A stretch of 11,281 nt of DNA from Methanospirillum hungatei (GCF_020216685.1 NZ_JAIWNS010000176.1:1-11281), one strand, 5' to 3'. Positions 1 to 7,665 are shown, counted from the first letter of the stretch. Notes: generated by a model not told the origin, from the sequence alone. A program made the numbers and translations.

Positions 1-1167
1 ATCCCATGATTCACCAAAATATGTCAGGAGAACGGCACGCCTGCAGGCACGTGACTCACAATACCCGACCATCTCATGCAGCTTCCGGAGACTGACCTGC
101 CGTTCGGTCCCTTCTGCCATCTGTTCAATCAGGTACTCAATCTTGCGAAAATCCCCTCGTGAATAGAGGAGCAGACATTCTGCAGGATCACCATCCCTCC
201 CGGCCCGTCCTGTCTCCTGGTAATAATGCTCAAGGTTTTTCGGGAGGTCAAAATGCACCACGAACCTGACATCAGGCTTGTTAATCCCCATCCCGAATGC
301 TACCGTCGCAACAATGATCCGAACCTCATCCCTTAAAAACCGGTCCTGGGTCTCATGTCTGACCGACTTTGGCAGATCGGCATGGTAAGGAAGAGCGGAG
401 AACCCGTTCTTCTGCAGTACTTTTGCAAGATCGGTAACCTGCCGTTTTGAAAAACAGTATACAATCCCTGACTCATTCGGATGACTCTTCAGGAACTGAA
501 CCAGTTGCTGCTCGCCGTCTTCCTTCTTTACAATCCGGTAGATGAGGTTTTCACGATTGAATGAACCGACAAAGACCGCAGGGTTATGAAGACTGAGCTC
601 ATCTGCGATATCACTCCTGACCGAAGGTGTAGCGGTTGCCGTCAGTGCAATAATCGGAACATCGGCAAAGGTTCTTCTGATAATTGAGAGCTTGCGGTAT
701 TCAGGCCTGAACTCATGCCCCCACTGGGAGATGCAGTGGGCTTCGTCTATGGCAAAAAGGCTGATTTTGATGGATTTTAAAAACTCAAGAAATGATGGCT
801 GCACCAGTCGTTCCGGAGAGATATACAAAAGTTTGAGTGACCCATCAAGAATAGATCCTTCAATGCTCCGTTTATCCTTCACATCCTGGGTGCTGTTCAG
901 AAATGCGGCAGGAATCCCCGACTCTGCCAGACAATCCACCTGATCTTTCATAAGAGCAATCAGGGGTGATATGACAATCCCGACTCCGTCCCTGATCAGA
1001 GCCGGTATCTGGTAACAGAGTGACTTTCCCCCGCCGGTTGCGATCACCGCAAGCACGTCCCGCCCCTGGAGCACGTGGGTGATGATCTCCTTTTGTCCTG
1101 GCCGAAATGTTCGGTACCCAAACCACCTGTGCAGGACATCTTCCGGAAGAGGGCCTTTCATTTGCAT
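1..1167 (-). CDS. recQ: ATP-dependent DNA helicase RecQ (partial, C-terminus beyond left edge)
   Basis: A RecQ-family 3'-5' superfamily 2 DNA helicase, which unwinds recombination and replication-fork intermediates. The reverse strand reads open for 389 codons and runs off the window, so only the helicase core is present. In order I read the N-terminal FGYRTFRPGQ motif (residues 16-25), Walker A ATGGGKS (43-49), SPLIALMKDQ (68-76 region), the DEAH box (141-144), ALTATATP (174-181), a motif IV segment around GIVYCFSKRQ (234-243), the motif V region ATVAFGMGINKP (287-298) and motif VI QETGRAGR (317-324) with the arginine finger. The RecQ zinc-binding domain begins at the end: ACRR with C375 supplies the first ligand, followed by YFGE; the remaining Cys and any HRDC domain lie outside. 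I chose ATG at 1167 (a second ATG is at 1161) because RecQ proteins usually begin a few residues before the FGYRxFRPGQ motif. The frame stays open to an ATG at 1260, adding 31 residues. No clear ribosome binding site supports any of these starts. Confidence 0.96.
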   Translation of the reverse strand, partial: MQMKGPLPEDVLHRWFGYRTFRPGQKEIITHVLQGRDVLAVIATGGGKSLCYQIPALIRDGVGIVISPLIALMKDQVDCLAESGIPAAFLNSTQDVKDKRSIEGSILDGSLKLLYISPERLVQPSFLEFLKSIKISLFAIDEAHCISQWGHEFRPEYRKLSIIRRTFADVPIIALTATATPSVRSDIADELSLHNPAVFVGSFNRENLIYRIVKKEDGEQQLVQFLKSHPNESGIVYCFSKRQVTDLAKVLQKNGFSALPYHADLPKSVRHETQDRFLRDEVRIIVATVAFGMGINKPDVRFVVHFDLPKNLEHYYQETGRAGRDGDPAECLLLYSRGDFRKIEYLIEQMAEGTERQVSLRKLHEMVGYCESRACRRAVLLTYFGESWD

Positions 1168-1343
1168 ACAGGTTATATCGGATAAAAGAAAACTGCATCT
1201 TCTCAGGCCCTGTATGAGGAACTCAATATCAGGAAAAAATTCATAAAAGGAGCGAAACATTCATGAGTATACATCCTGAAATGATGACTTACAGAGAAGT
1301 GCCGGCATAAGTTATGGAGATGCCGGGGATCAGAGGATAAAAA

Positions 1344-1916
1344 ATGGGCACATTTCTTGTTGACTATCAGAACCAGGAAACAGCTTCAGATACCGAACCG
1401 GTGATTACACACAGATCAATACAGACCGCCCGGGCTGCGACGAAAGGGAGTGGAACCCTTCAGGTTGTAGAATTCATTCTGGGAAATGAACTCTTCGCCA
1501 TAGACCTCTTTGACACGCGGGAAGTTATAAATACAACCGAAATTACCCCGCTTCCAAACACTCCCTCATTTATCAAGGGGATCATCGACTTACGGGGGAT
1601 AATAACCACCATCATCGATCTCAAAGAGATGATGCATATCACCAGGGAGGCAGACGGGAAGAAGCGGGCACGTATCATCGTCCTTGATGCCGGTGTATCA
1701 GAGAAGATGATAGGAGTGCTGGTTGATGATGTGCTGGCGGTCTCGACCTATACTCAGGAGGATATCGACCGGGACACCCATGCCTCAAAGAGAAGTGACC
1801 GGGACATCCTGGGCATTATCAGGAAAAAAGTCAGAACTGCTGATCATGACAAAAATGAACTGATCATCTGGCTTGATATCAGGACCATGATCGACAAGGT
1901 CAGGCAGGACCTCTAA
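1344..1916 (+). CDS. cheW: Chemotaxis adaptor protein CheW
   Basis: CheW is the cytoplasmic scaffold that couples methyl-accepting chemotaxis receptors to the CheA kinase. The 190-residue product has a polar N-terminal tail (about 1-37) followed by one CheW domain (about 38-189). Hallmarks are VVEFILGNELFAIDL (41-55), the LPNTPSFIKGIIDLRG stretch (70-85) with the conserved Arg (R84) of the receptor/CheA-binding region, IIDLKEMM (90-97), GVLVDDVLAV (124-133), GIIRK (157-161) and a closing WLDIRTMI (176-183). The start is well fixed: AGAGG at 1332-1336 lies 7 bases upstream of the ATG, and an in-frame TAA occurs at 1338-1340. The gene stands alone, with no cheA, cheY, receptor or other motility gene in the window, so it is probably an extra CheW or one separated from the main chemotaxis cluster. 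Its stop overlaps the stop of the convergent truA by 4 bases. Confidence 0.95.
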   Translation: MGTFLVDYQNQETASDTEPVITHRSIQTARAATKGSGTLQVVEFILGNELFAIDLFDTREVINTTEITPLPNTPSFIKGIIDLRGIITTIIDLKEMMHITREADGKKRARIIVLDAGVSEKMIGVLVDDVLAVSTYTQEDIDRDTHASKRSDRDILGIIRKKVRTADHDKNELIIWLDIRTMIDKVRQDL

Positions 1917-2743
1917 CCCTCCCGGCCGGGTACAAGGAGCGAGTACACCGTCCCTAACAGATGCAGCTCTTCTGACTGACGGACTATCCTTTTTACTTTG
2001 AGCCCCTGAACCGGGATCTCATGCCAGTCAAGATCTGCCTGCACATCCCAGAGGATGAGCCCGTCCGGTGGTGCAGGTTTGACCTTATTTTTACATGCCC
2101 CTGAAAGATACTGCGCAAGATCCCTCATGGTCATCTCCCCTTCAGATACCTGAAACAGGGATCCGGCTATGCACCTGACCATATGCCATAAAAAACTCTG
2201 TGCAGTGACGATAAGCCGGCACCCGTCCTCATCTGATACAACCGTTATCAGATCAATCGTCTTTACCGGGCTTTTCCCCGGCTCTATCCGTGCAAAGCAA
2301 CGAAAATCATGAGTTCCCAAAAACAAACCGGCAGCATCGCTCATGGCCCTGAGGTCTGACGGAGGCCTGCTGAAATAATATCGGTAGGTACGGTTTATGA
2401 CATCATATCTTGGGTAAAACGAATCAGGTACCTGAGCCCAGTCAGTCACCCAGATATCAGGAGGTAACTGCCCGTTCAGGGCCCGTACCGCGAGATCCGG
2501 ATGAGAGGTTGAGAACGCAAGAATCTGGCATTTTGCATGGACACCGCGATCGGTCCTGCCTGAAAGGGCAAGCCGTGACTCCTGACGACTGGTAATTATC
2601 CCTGCCCGTACACAGGCAGCCTCTATCTCTCCTTCCACCGTCCGCTGATCAGGCTGGTACTGTGATCCAAAAAATGAGGTCCCGATATACCCGATCCGAA
2701 AGGCCAGTCTTATGAGTGGAGTCTGCCCCGGATCTTCCGCCAT
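1913..2743 (-). CDS. truA: tRNA pseudouridine synthase TruA
   Basis: TruA/Pus3-family enzyme that isomerises uridine to pseudouridine in the tRNA anticodon stem-loop (positions 38-40 in the well-studied members). The 276-residue length fits the family. Visible hallmarks are the N-terminal RIGYIGTSFFGSQYQP (17-32), the catalytic loop SGRTDRGVHA (61-70) with the nucleophilic aspartate D65, and the downstream FLWHMVRCIAGSLFQV region, where W-H-M-V-R is typical of TruA. The ATG at 2743 is the only usable start before the first conserved motif, so the gene really begins inside the upstream PHP gene (34-base overlap, different frame). This suggests the two are co-transcribed and translationally coupled. 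No strong ribosome binding site is seen. The 3' end overlaps cheW by 4 bases, tail to tail. Confidence 0.95.
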   Translation of the reverse strand: MAEDPGQTPLIRLAFRIGYIGTSFFGSQYQPDQRTVEGEIEAACVRAGIITSRQESRLALSGRTDRGVHAKCQILAFSTSHPDLAVRALNGQLPPDIWVTDWAQVPDSFYPRYDVINRTYRYYFSRPPSDLRAMSDAAGLFLGTHDFRCFARIEPGKSPVKTIDLITVVSDEDGCRLIVTAQSFLWHMVRCIAGSLFQVSEGEMTMRDLAQYLSGACKNKVKPAPPDGLILWDVQADLDWHEIPVQGLKVKRIVRQSEELHLLGTVYSLLVPGREG

Positions 2744-3375
2744 GAGTTTCGCAATGACTGTTTGGTATAAATTCTGACCGGGGTTTTTCTCCCGGCAGGT
2801 TTTGTCTTTCCTTCCTGTATGGCTGAAAGAACAGACCCGATATCCCGTTCAGCATCGATCAACGTCCGTCCATACCCGATAAACCGGGCATTATGGGCAT
2901 CACTCCCGGCAACAGCGGGCTTTCCCATAGCCCTTGCAAGACGCATCGCCCGATGGTTTGCATGAGGGATGACATACCGGCTGTTATACACCTCAATCGC
3001 ATCAGCAGCACCAAATGCCTCGGCACACTTCAGTGCGGCGCCATGCCGGTACCGGTGGAACGGGTGAGGAAGAATGGTAATCCCACCGGCCTGTCTTACT
3101 TCCTGTATGGTATCAAGAATCGGAAATCCGGGAAGGGGAGCTTTTTCAACACCCAGTGCAATCAGGTGTCCTTCCCTGGTTGAAACCTCCACACCGGGTA
3201 TTATCAGGATATCGGCAGATATCTCACAGGCTATCCGGTACCCGTCCATGGTATCGTGATCTGTTATTGCAATAACATCCATCCCTGCCGTGACAGCAGC
3301 AGCAAGCACCTGTGCGACCGTGCTCTCTCCGTCCTTTGAACAGGAGGTATGGATATGGAGATCGGCTTTGAGCAT
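2710..3375 (-). CDS. PHP-domain metal-dependent phosphoesterase
   Basis: A 221-residue protein of the PHP (polymerase and histidinol phosphatase) superfamily, which includes metal-dependent phosphatases and nucleases such as histidinol phosphatase and RNase AM/TrpH-like enzymes. The metal-binding positions appear complete: DLHIHTS (H7, H9), D15, ITDHDT (D39, H40), PGVEVST (E63), GH70, LPHPFH (H104, H107) and GSDAH (D159, H161). A catalytic trinuclear centre is therefore plausible. The region after about residue 190 is basic and lacks a recognisable domain. The substrate cannot be deduced: the short 'TrpH/YciV-like' form fits 5'-3' exonuclease or AMP/nucleotide phosphatases as well as generic phosphoesterases. 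The last 34 bases overlap the start of truA, giving a two-gene leftward unit. The gene is divergent from the dihydropteroate-synthase-like gene across a 47-base spacer. No ribosome binding site is evident before the ATG, so a leaderless or short-leader transcript is possible. Confidence 0.9.
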   Translation of the reverse strand: MLKADLHIHTSCSKDGESTVAQVLAAAVTAGMDVIAITDHDTMDGYRIACEISADILIIPGVEVSTREGHLIALGVEKAPLPGFPILDTIQEVRQAGGITILPHPFHRYRHGAALKCAEAFGAADAIEVYNSRYVIPHANHRAMRLARAMGKPAVAGSDAHNARFIGYGRTLIDAERDIGSVLSAIQEGKTKPAGRKTPVRIYTKQSLRNSWRKIRGRLHS

Positions 3376-3422
3376 CCCTGACTACATTATTTTTTTATCT
3401 TCCCGGTATTAAGGAAAGGGTG
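3376..3422. promoter_or_regulatory. Divergent promoter region (A/T-rich core)
   Basis: This 47-base spacer separates two head-to-head genes, so it must contain or overlap both promoters. It carries an A/T-rich core (about 3384-3399, with a run of seven T) that could serve as an archaeal TATA element in either direction. It lies about 25-30 bases from both start codons, which would give leaderless or very short-leader transcripts. On the right side AAGGA (3411-3415) is 7 bases before the ATG at 3423 and is a reasonable ribosome binding site. The TATA assignment is inference from composition and spacing. Confidence 0.35.
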
Positions 3423-4838
3423 ATGAGGATCCTGCTGCCTACCGGAAGAGTTACGTATACCATCGTTCAGGATGCTGCAAAAGGCTTTGACGCGGATGTG
3501 GTAGTGACCGGAGAACTTGCTTCATTTCTGACTCCTGCACAGGTACGCTCCCTTCTTATGTCAGATACATCCTATGATCTCGTCCTGGTGTCCGGGATGT
3601 GCACGGCATCATTTACAGACGTGGAACAGGAGATGGGTATTCCAATTTACCGGGGACCCCGTCATGCGGCTGATGTCGGCCTTGTGCTCCCGTTGATTGG
3701 AAAGATTGAACTCTCCAGGGACATTCCTGCCGATGAATTTCTGTCAGGTGAACGGAGAAAAGAGGCATATGCCAGGATCTCACGAAAGGAAGCGGAGAGG
3801 GAGCCGGCATTTGCTCTGAGGGGGGTAAAGATCGGCGGTGGGACCAGGATAAAAGTGCTTGCAGAGATCATGGACGCCCATAAAACCCCCGACATCCGTA
3901 CAAAGGTCCTGAAATTTTTTAAAGAAGGGGCCGATATCGTGGATCTCGGATTCGGGTTTGACGCAACACCGGACGATGTTCGCGCAGTATTCCGCCAGCT
4001 TGAGGATATTGAAAGGCCGCTTGCCGTCGATACCCAGGACCCGGCACTTATCAAAGCCTCGCTCTTCCGGGCCGATCTCATCCTTTCCCTGCAGGAAGAG
4101 AACATCCCTCAGGTTGGAGAGAAGGTTGCAGAGGCAGGATGCGGAGCCGTTATCGTGCCTGGTGAGGCAGGACTCCTTGCAAACATCCGGCTGGCAGAAG
4201 CATCCGGGATCACCAGAGTCATTGCAGACCCGGTTCTCCAGCCCTGTGGTTCAGGACTGGTAGAGTCGCTTGCCGGGTTTACCGATCCAGAGTGCCCCCT
4301 CTTTTTTGGTGCAGGAAATGTCATCGAACTCTGTGATGCAGACTCGGTTGGTATGTGTGCCCTTCTTGCCGGTATGGCTTATGAAACCGGTGCATCAGTC
4401 ATATTCTGCAGTGAACACAGTGACAAGACAGCCGGATGTATCCAGGAGATGCGGACCGCAACCGATATGATGGCTCTCATGGACGGCCGGCCGTACCCGA
4501 AGGATCTTGGTATTGACCTGTTTTGGATAAAGGAGAAGAGAAGGCGAAGGGAACCACCACTTGAATATTCTGATAGTATTATGGCCAGTCCGATGCCACG
4601 GGAGATAACCTATGATCCCAGGGGAAATTACCGGATTGGGATTGAGGACGGGTATATTGTTGCGGTCCGGAATGGAAAGGCGATAAAGGGTACCAGATGG
4701 CAGGATGTACTCTATACCATTCTCCAGACAGACGGAGTATCGCTCTTTGACCATGCCGGGTACCTCGGTGCCGAATTGTTCAAGGCAGAACTTGCAATCA
4801 GGTTCCAAAGAAGTTTTGAACAGGACGGGCCGTTCTGA
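3423..4838 (+). CDS. Archaeal dihydropteroate synthase-like protein (methanopterin pathway candidate)
   Basis: A 471-residue archaeal protein of the dihydropteroate-synthase-related family found in archaea that lack a bacterial-type FolP. In methanogens this family is the candidate for joining the pterin to the ribofuranosylaminobenzene moiety in tetrahydromethanopterin synthesis, or a related step; the exact reaction is not established from sequence. Three parts are visible: an N-terminal Rossmann-like region (about 1-115); a central TIM-barrel-like part (about 135-355) with EGADIVDLGFGFDATPDDV (168-186) and AVDT (201-204), matching the pterin-binding strands of DHPS; and a C-terminal domain (about 360-471) with YDPRGNYRIGIEDGYIVAV (397-415), seen elsewhere as a small stand-alone protein. 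A possible GTG at 3420 directly precedes the ATG at 3423. I prefer the ATG because AAGGA (3411-3415) is then 7 bases away. It is first in the rightward run, and the JAMM gene follows about 64 bases later. Confidence 0.88.
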   Translation: MRILLPTGRVTYTIVQDAAKGFDADVVVTGELASFLTPAQVRSLLMSDTSYDLVLVSGMCTASFTDVEQEMGIPIYRGPRHAADVGLVLPLIGKIELSRDIPADEFLSGERRKEAYARISRKEAEREPAFALRGVKIGGGTRIKVLAEIMDAHKTPDIRTKVLKFFKEGADIVDLGFGFDATPDDVRAVFRQLEDIERPLAVDTQDPALIKASLFRADLILSLQEENIPQVGEKVAEAGCGAVIVPGEAGLLANIRLAEASGITRVIADPVLQPCGSGLVESLAGFTDPECPLFFGAGNVIELCDADSVGMCALLAGMAYETGASVIFCSEHSDKTAGCIQEMRTATDMMALMDGRPYPKDLGIDLFWIKEKRRRREPPLEYSDSIMASPMPREITYDPRGNYRIGIEDGYIVAVRNGKAIKGTRWQDVLYTILQTDGVSLFDHAGYLGAELFKAELAIRFQRSFEQDGPF

Positions 4839-4902
4839 ACACAATAGCCTTGTATCATCAGAACCGATGAATAGGAAGGATCATTTAGAGGCTACAGGAG
4901 AA

Positions 4903-5352
4903 ATGGAATATTTCAATACCATAAGAAGTTTTTTCCAACGGATTTTTCCCCATATCAGACATAAAGGCCGCATTAAAACAGTGAATATCTTCGCAATCAA
5001 ACGGATCCAGCTGGATCTCCTCCTTGCAATGGGCAGGGGATCACATCCCCGTGAGTTTGCCGCACTCCTGTCAGCAGAATCCGGAATTATTTCTGATATC
5101 TATCAGATACCAGGGTCTATCGGAGGAGAGGCAAGTGCCCAGGTTCCGTTTGAGATGGTCCCCTTGAACCTGCATATCGTCGGAAGCGCCCATAGCCACC
5201 CGAACGGGGTATTACGCCCGTCAGATGCAGATATACGCTTCTTCTCGGTCAGTGGCAGCCGTCATATCATCGTCAAAGACCCGTATGGCCCGGATGACTG
5301 GCGGTGTTTTTACCCTGACGGAACCCCCGTCGCCCTTGAGGTGGTGCCATGA
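4903..5352 (+). CDS. JAMM/MPN-domain metalloprotease (Mov34/PAD-1 family)
   Basis: A 149-residue single-domain JAMM zinc metalloprotease. Archaeal members can remove ubiquitin-like SAMP modifiers from proteins, and others process sulfur-carrier proteins; the substrate here is unknown. The full JAMM signature is intact: E51 in HPREFAALL, then HSH (97-99), seven residues, S107, two residues, D110, giving zinc ligands H97, H99 and D110 with E51 as general base. The first 25 residues are basic and aromatic and lie outside the core fold. The start is uncertain: ATG 4903 has purine-rich GAGG/GGAG sequence just upstream but at non-ideal spacing (11 and 2 bases). ATG at 4867, in the same frame, would add 12 residues and has no ribosome binding site. 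The frame is also open further upstream inside the preceding gene, which I regard as non-coding. The stop TGA shares ATGA (5349-5352) with the start of ribL, indicating translational coupling. Confidence 0.88.
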   Translation: MEYFNTIRSFFQRIFPHIRHKGRIKTVNIFAIKRIQLDLLLAMGRGSHPREFAALLSAESGIISDIYQIPGSIGGEASAQVPFEMVPLNLHIVGSAHSHPNGVLRPSDADIRFFSVSGSRHIIVKDPYGPDDWRCFYPDGTPVALEVVP

Positions 5353-5819
5353 TCCGGGTTGTTGCAACCGGAACCTTTGACATCCTCCATCCCGGCCATC
5401 TCTGGTACCTTGAGGAATCAGCAAAACTTGGCGACGAACTCTATGTGATCGTTGCCCGTGATGCAAATATCCGCCATAAACCACGGCCGGTCATTCCGGA
5501 AGACCAGCGATTGGTGATGGTAGCAGCCTTAAAACCGGTCACTCATGCCGTGTTAGGGGATCTGGAGGATATGTTCCGTCCAATCCGTGAGATGAAACCT
5601 GATATCATCACCCTTGGCTGTAACCAGCACTTTGACCCTGAAACACTGCAAAAGGCACTGGAAAAACAGAACATCAGGGCACAGGTTGTCAGGATATCAG
5701 AACATTCCAGTTCCCCTTTTACCAGTTCCCGGGACATTGTCAGAAAGATTGCAGAGCGGACGCAGCAGGGGACCCTGACTCAGGAGACGGGGGAACCAAG
5801 AGAGTGTGGTGCCGTGTGA
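5349..5819 (+). CDS. ribL: Archaeal FAD synthetase RibL (FMN adenylyltransferase)
   Basis: RibL transfers AMP from a nucleoside triphosphate to FMN to make FAD; it is the archaeal-type enzyme of the nucleotidyltransferase superfamily and unrelated to bacterial RibF. The 156-residue product carries the signature TGTFDILHPGHLWYL (7-21), with H14 and H17 forming the HxGH motif. It also has RDANIRHKPRPVIPEDQR (38-54), with the Lys/Arg-Pro stretch typical of RibL and glycerol-3-phosphate cytidylyltransferases, and SSRDIV (126-131), the second nucleotide-binding motif. A related cytidylyltransferase role is possible from motifs alone, but the HKPRP/IPEDQR and ALKPVTHAVLGD segments match RibL best. 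Cys residues are at 91 and near the C-terminus (C153); the tail after about 138 is polar. The gene overlaps the JAMM stop by 4 bases (ATGA) and tsr3 by 4 bases (GTGA), so it sits in the middle of a coupled three-gene cassette. Confidence 0.93.
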   Translation: MIRVVATGTFDILHPGHLWYLEESAKLGDELYVIVARDANIRHKPRPVIPEDQRLVMVAALKPVTHAVLGDLEDMFRPIREMKPDIITLGCNQHFDPETLQKALEKQNIRAQVVRISEHSSSPFTSSRDIVRKIAERTQQGTLTQETGEPRECGAV

Positions 5820-6310
5820 TCCCCCTGCTCGCATACCGGGATAATTCATGTGATCCCAGAAAATGCACGATGAAAAAACTTGAGCGTGCCGGGATGGTCA
5901 GACTCTTCTCCCGTCTTTCGGCCATTCCCCGGACCAGCCTCATCCTTGACCCGACGGCAGAACAGGCCCTCTCACCGGCCGACCGGGAAAAGACGCGGAC
6001 CATTACCGCCCTTGACTGTTCATGGGAGGTCCTTGACACTGATCAGGTCCGTTCATGGAGATTTAAACGGGCCCTGCCATATCTGCTTGCTGCAAATCCG
6101 GTGAATTTCGGAAGACCCTTTCGTCTCACCTCAATAGAGGCCATGGCTGCAGCACTCGTTATTCTGGGAGAGAAAAGTCAGGCAGAGGAGATTCTGGCAA
6201 AGGTCAGCTGGGGGAGTAGGTTTTTACAACTCAACGAGGAGCCGTTGGCTGCATATGCAGGAGCACAGGATAGTCAGGAGGTCATTGCTATTCAGGGAGA
6301 ATTCTTCTGA
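5816..6310 (+). CDS. tsr3: Tsr3-family rRNA aminocarboxypropyltransferase
   Basis: Archaeal member of the Tsr3 family (formerly DUF367), which uses S-adenosylmethionine to transfer an aminocarboxypropyl group to a uridine in small-subunit rRNA during ribosome maturation. The 164-residue product has the family's order of motifs: an N-terminal DPRKCTMKKLERAG (13-26), LDPTAEQALSPAD (44-56), the DCSW box (67-70), RALPYLLAANPVNFGRP (85-101) with the substrate/SAM-site AANPVN-GRP, SIEAMAAALVILG (106-118), SWG (131-133) and LNEEPLAAY (139-147). I start it at GTG 5816, which gives the usual short lead before the DPxKCT motif and a GTGA overlap with the ribL stop. Another GTG in frame at 5804 would add only four residues, behind a GGGGGAA stretch, and cannot be excluded. 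The archaeal context supports direct action on 16S rRNA, but the modified position is inference from yeast and archaeal relatives. Confidence 0.93.
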   Translation: MIPLLAYRDNSCDPRKCTMKKLERAGMVRLFSRLSAIPRTSLILDPTAEQALSPADREKTRTITALDCSWEVLDTDQVRSWRFKRALPYLLAANPVNFGRPFRLTSIEAMAAALVILGEKSQAEEILAKVSWGSRFLQLNEEPLAAYAGAQDSQEVIAIQGEFF

Positions 6311-6353
6311 CAGAATTTATCTACTGTGAAAATACCATACCAATGAGGAACTG

Positions 6354-7664
6354 ATGGGGATTCGAGACTGGATTGGAGGACAGGAAGGGAGCCCGGCAAC
6401 GCCGTACTGTCAGAAAGGAGAGACACAACTTGCAAAGGAGAAGTATGAGGCGGCAGTTCAGACTTTTAACCGTGGCATTGAACTGGACCGGAGCCATCCT
6501 GGATGCTGGATTGGGATGGGAAAAGCATTTCTCGGTCTTGGCAGGTATGACCGTGCGGATGACTGCTTTATCCGTGCCCTCGATATCGATCCGGAAAATC
6601 CTGAAGCCCTGACCATGCGGGCGTCTGTCCTCCGCCTCGTCGCCCTTCAGAACCAGGATCCCATGCGGTGCCTGGAAGCAGTCGAGATCTGCAACAAGAC
6701 CTTAAAGACCCATCCTGAGTACGGGCCGGCCCTCCATGAGAAAGGGATGGCACTCTGGACCCTGGGAAAACGTGACGAAGCAATGAGCCTGTTTGAGCAG
6801 GCGAAAAAGATACATGCATCATACCAGTACCCCTGGGATCTGAAAGGGCGGTACCTGTTCGAAAAGAGGCAGTACCATGAAGCAATCGAGGCATATGAAG
6901 AGGCACTCGAGAAAAAACCCCAGGACCCGGATCTCCTCTTTTCCATGGGCCGGGCTCTCATGAAGATCGGGGGGTACCACTCTGCCATCCAGTTCTTTAA
7001 GAAATGCCTCAAGATTCGTCCTGATTACACCGCTGCATGGCTGCTCCTTGGCAACTCCTACAAGGTCTTAAACCAGTTTGATGAGGCGATAGATGCCTAC
7101 GAAGAGGCGATGGAACTGGATCCGGGCAGCACCAAATATCGCAAGTATATCGCCGATGTATACCTCGTGATGGGGAAAGAGGCCCTGTATAAGGAAGGAA
7201 AACCCCAGGAGGCCATTGAATACTTTGATAAGACCATCAGGATGATCGCAAATCACATCACTGCCTGGTTCTCAAAAGGGGTGGCCTATAAAAAACTCGG
7301 GGCATACCGGAATGCAACGGCATGTTTTCTCAGAGTGGTGGAGATGGACCCTCAGAACGGGCATGCCTATTATGAGATGGCCCAGATCCTTGAAAAGACC
7401 GGGAATAATGAGGAGGCGATCCGGTGTTACCTTGAGACGATCCGGTGCGACCCGTCCCATACCGATGCCATGTATAAGGTAGGAAACCTGCTCATGGAAG
7501 GCGGGGACTATAAAAACGCCATCGCCTATTTTGACCGGGTTCTTGATAAGATTCCGGAGTCGTCGGTAACCTGGTTTGCAAAGGGAAAAGCACTCCAAAG
7601 ACGGGGACAGCAAAAAGATGCTGACCGGTGTTTTGAACGGGCTTCAAAACTTGCGACGCGATAG
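6354..7664 (+). CDS. Large tetratricopeptide-repeat protein
   Basis: A 436-residue cytoplasmic protein made almost entirely of tetratricopeptide repeats, a helical-hairpin scaffold for protein binding. I see no signal peptide, membrane segment or catalytic domain. About 11-12 units of roughly 34 residues can be set out: near 15-47, 49-82, 124-157, 159-192, 193-226, 227-260, 304-337, 338-371, 372-405 and 406-436, each with the familiar A/G pattern and 'DP' at the unit end (for example ALDIDPENP at 75-83 and VVEMDPQNG at 328-336). Units at about 83-122 and 261-302 are longer and carry insertions. The start is supported by GAGGA (6345-6349) just upstream of the ATG. The 43-base spacer after tsr3 leaves room for a promoter (a TTTATCTA stretch near 6316-6323) or for co-transcription. 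Its role and partners are unknown; methanogens of this order carry many such TPR proteins. It ends 1 base from the convergent DJ-1-like gene. Confidence 0.92.
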   Translation: MGIRDWIGGQEGSPATPYCQKGETQLAKEKYEAAVQTFNRGIELDRSHPGCWIGMGKAFLGLGRYDRADDCFIRALDIDPENPEALTMRASVLRLVALQNQDPMRCLEAVEICNKTLKTHPEYGPALHEKGMALWTLGKRDEAMSLFEQAKKIHASYQYPWDLKGRYLFEKRQYHEAIEAYEEALEKKPQDPDLLFSMGRALMKIGGYHSAIQFFKKCLKIRPDYTAAWLLLGNSYKVLNQFDEAIDAYEEAMELDPGSTKYRKYIADVYLVMGKEALYKEGKPQEAIEYFDKTIRMIANHITAWFSKGVAYKKLGAYRNATACFLRVVEMDPQNGHAYYEMAQILEKTGNNEEAIRCYLETIRCDPSHTDAMYKVGNLLMEGGDYKNAIAYFDRVLDKIPESSVTWFAKGKALQRRGQQKDADRCFERASKLATR

Positions 7665-7665
7665 G

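Noticed and set aside
872..1198. 108-codon leftward frame inside the recQ region
   Set aside because: It lies in a different frame from the RecQ motifs, which read continuously through the whole segment; the translation has no recognisable features.
1921..1930. Perfect 10-base palindrome CCCGGCCGGG just after the cheW stop, as a terminator hairpin
   Set aside because: It has no loop space beyond a 3-base stem, no following T-run, and lies in the coding end of truA, where it encodes ordinary residues.
3662..4105. Long antisense frame (147 codons) opposite the dihydropteroate-synthase-like gene
   Set aside because: The translation is Ser/Arg-rich, without domain features, and mirrors codon bias of the well-supported gene on the other strand. 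The frames at 4395-4844, 6647-7012 and 5740-6039 are of the same kind.
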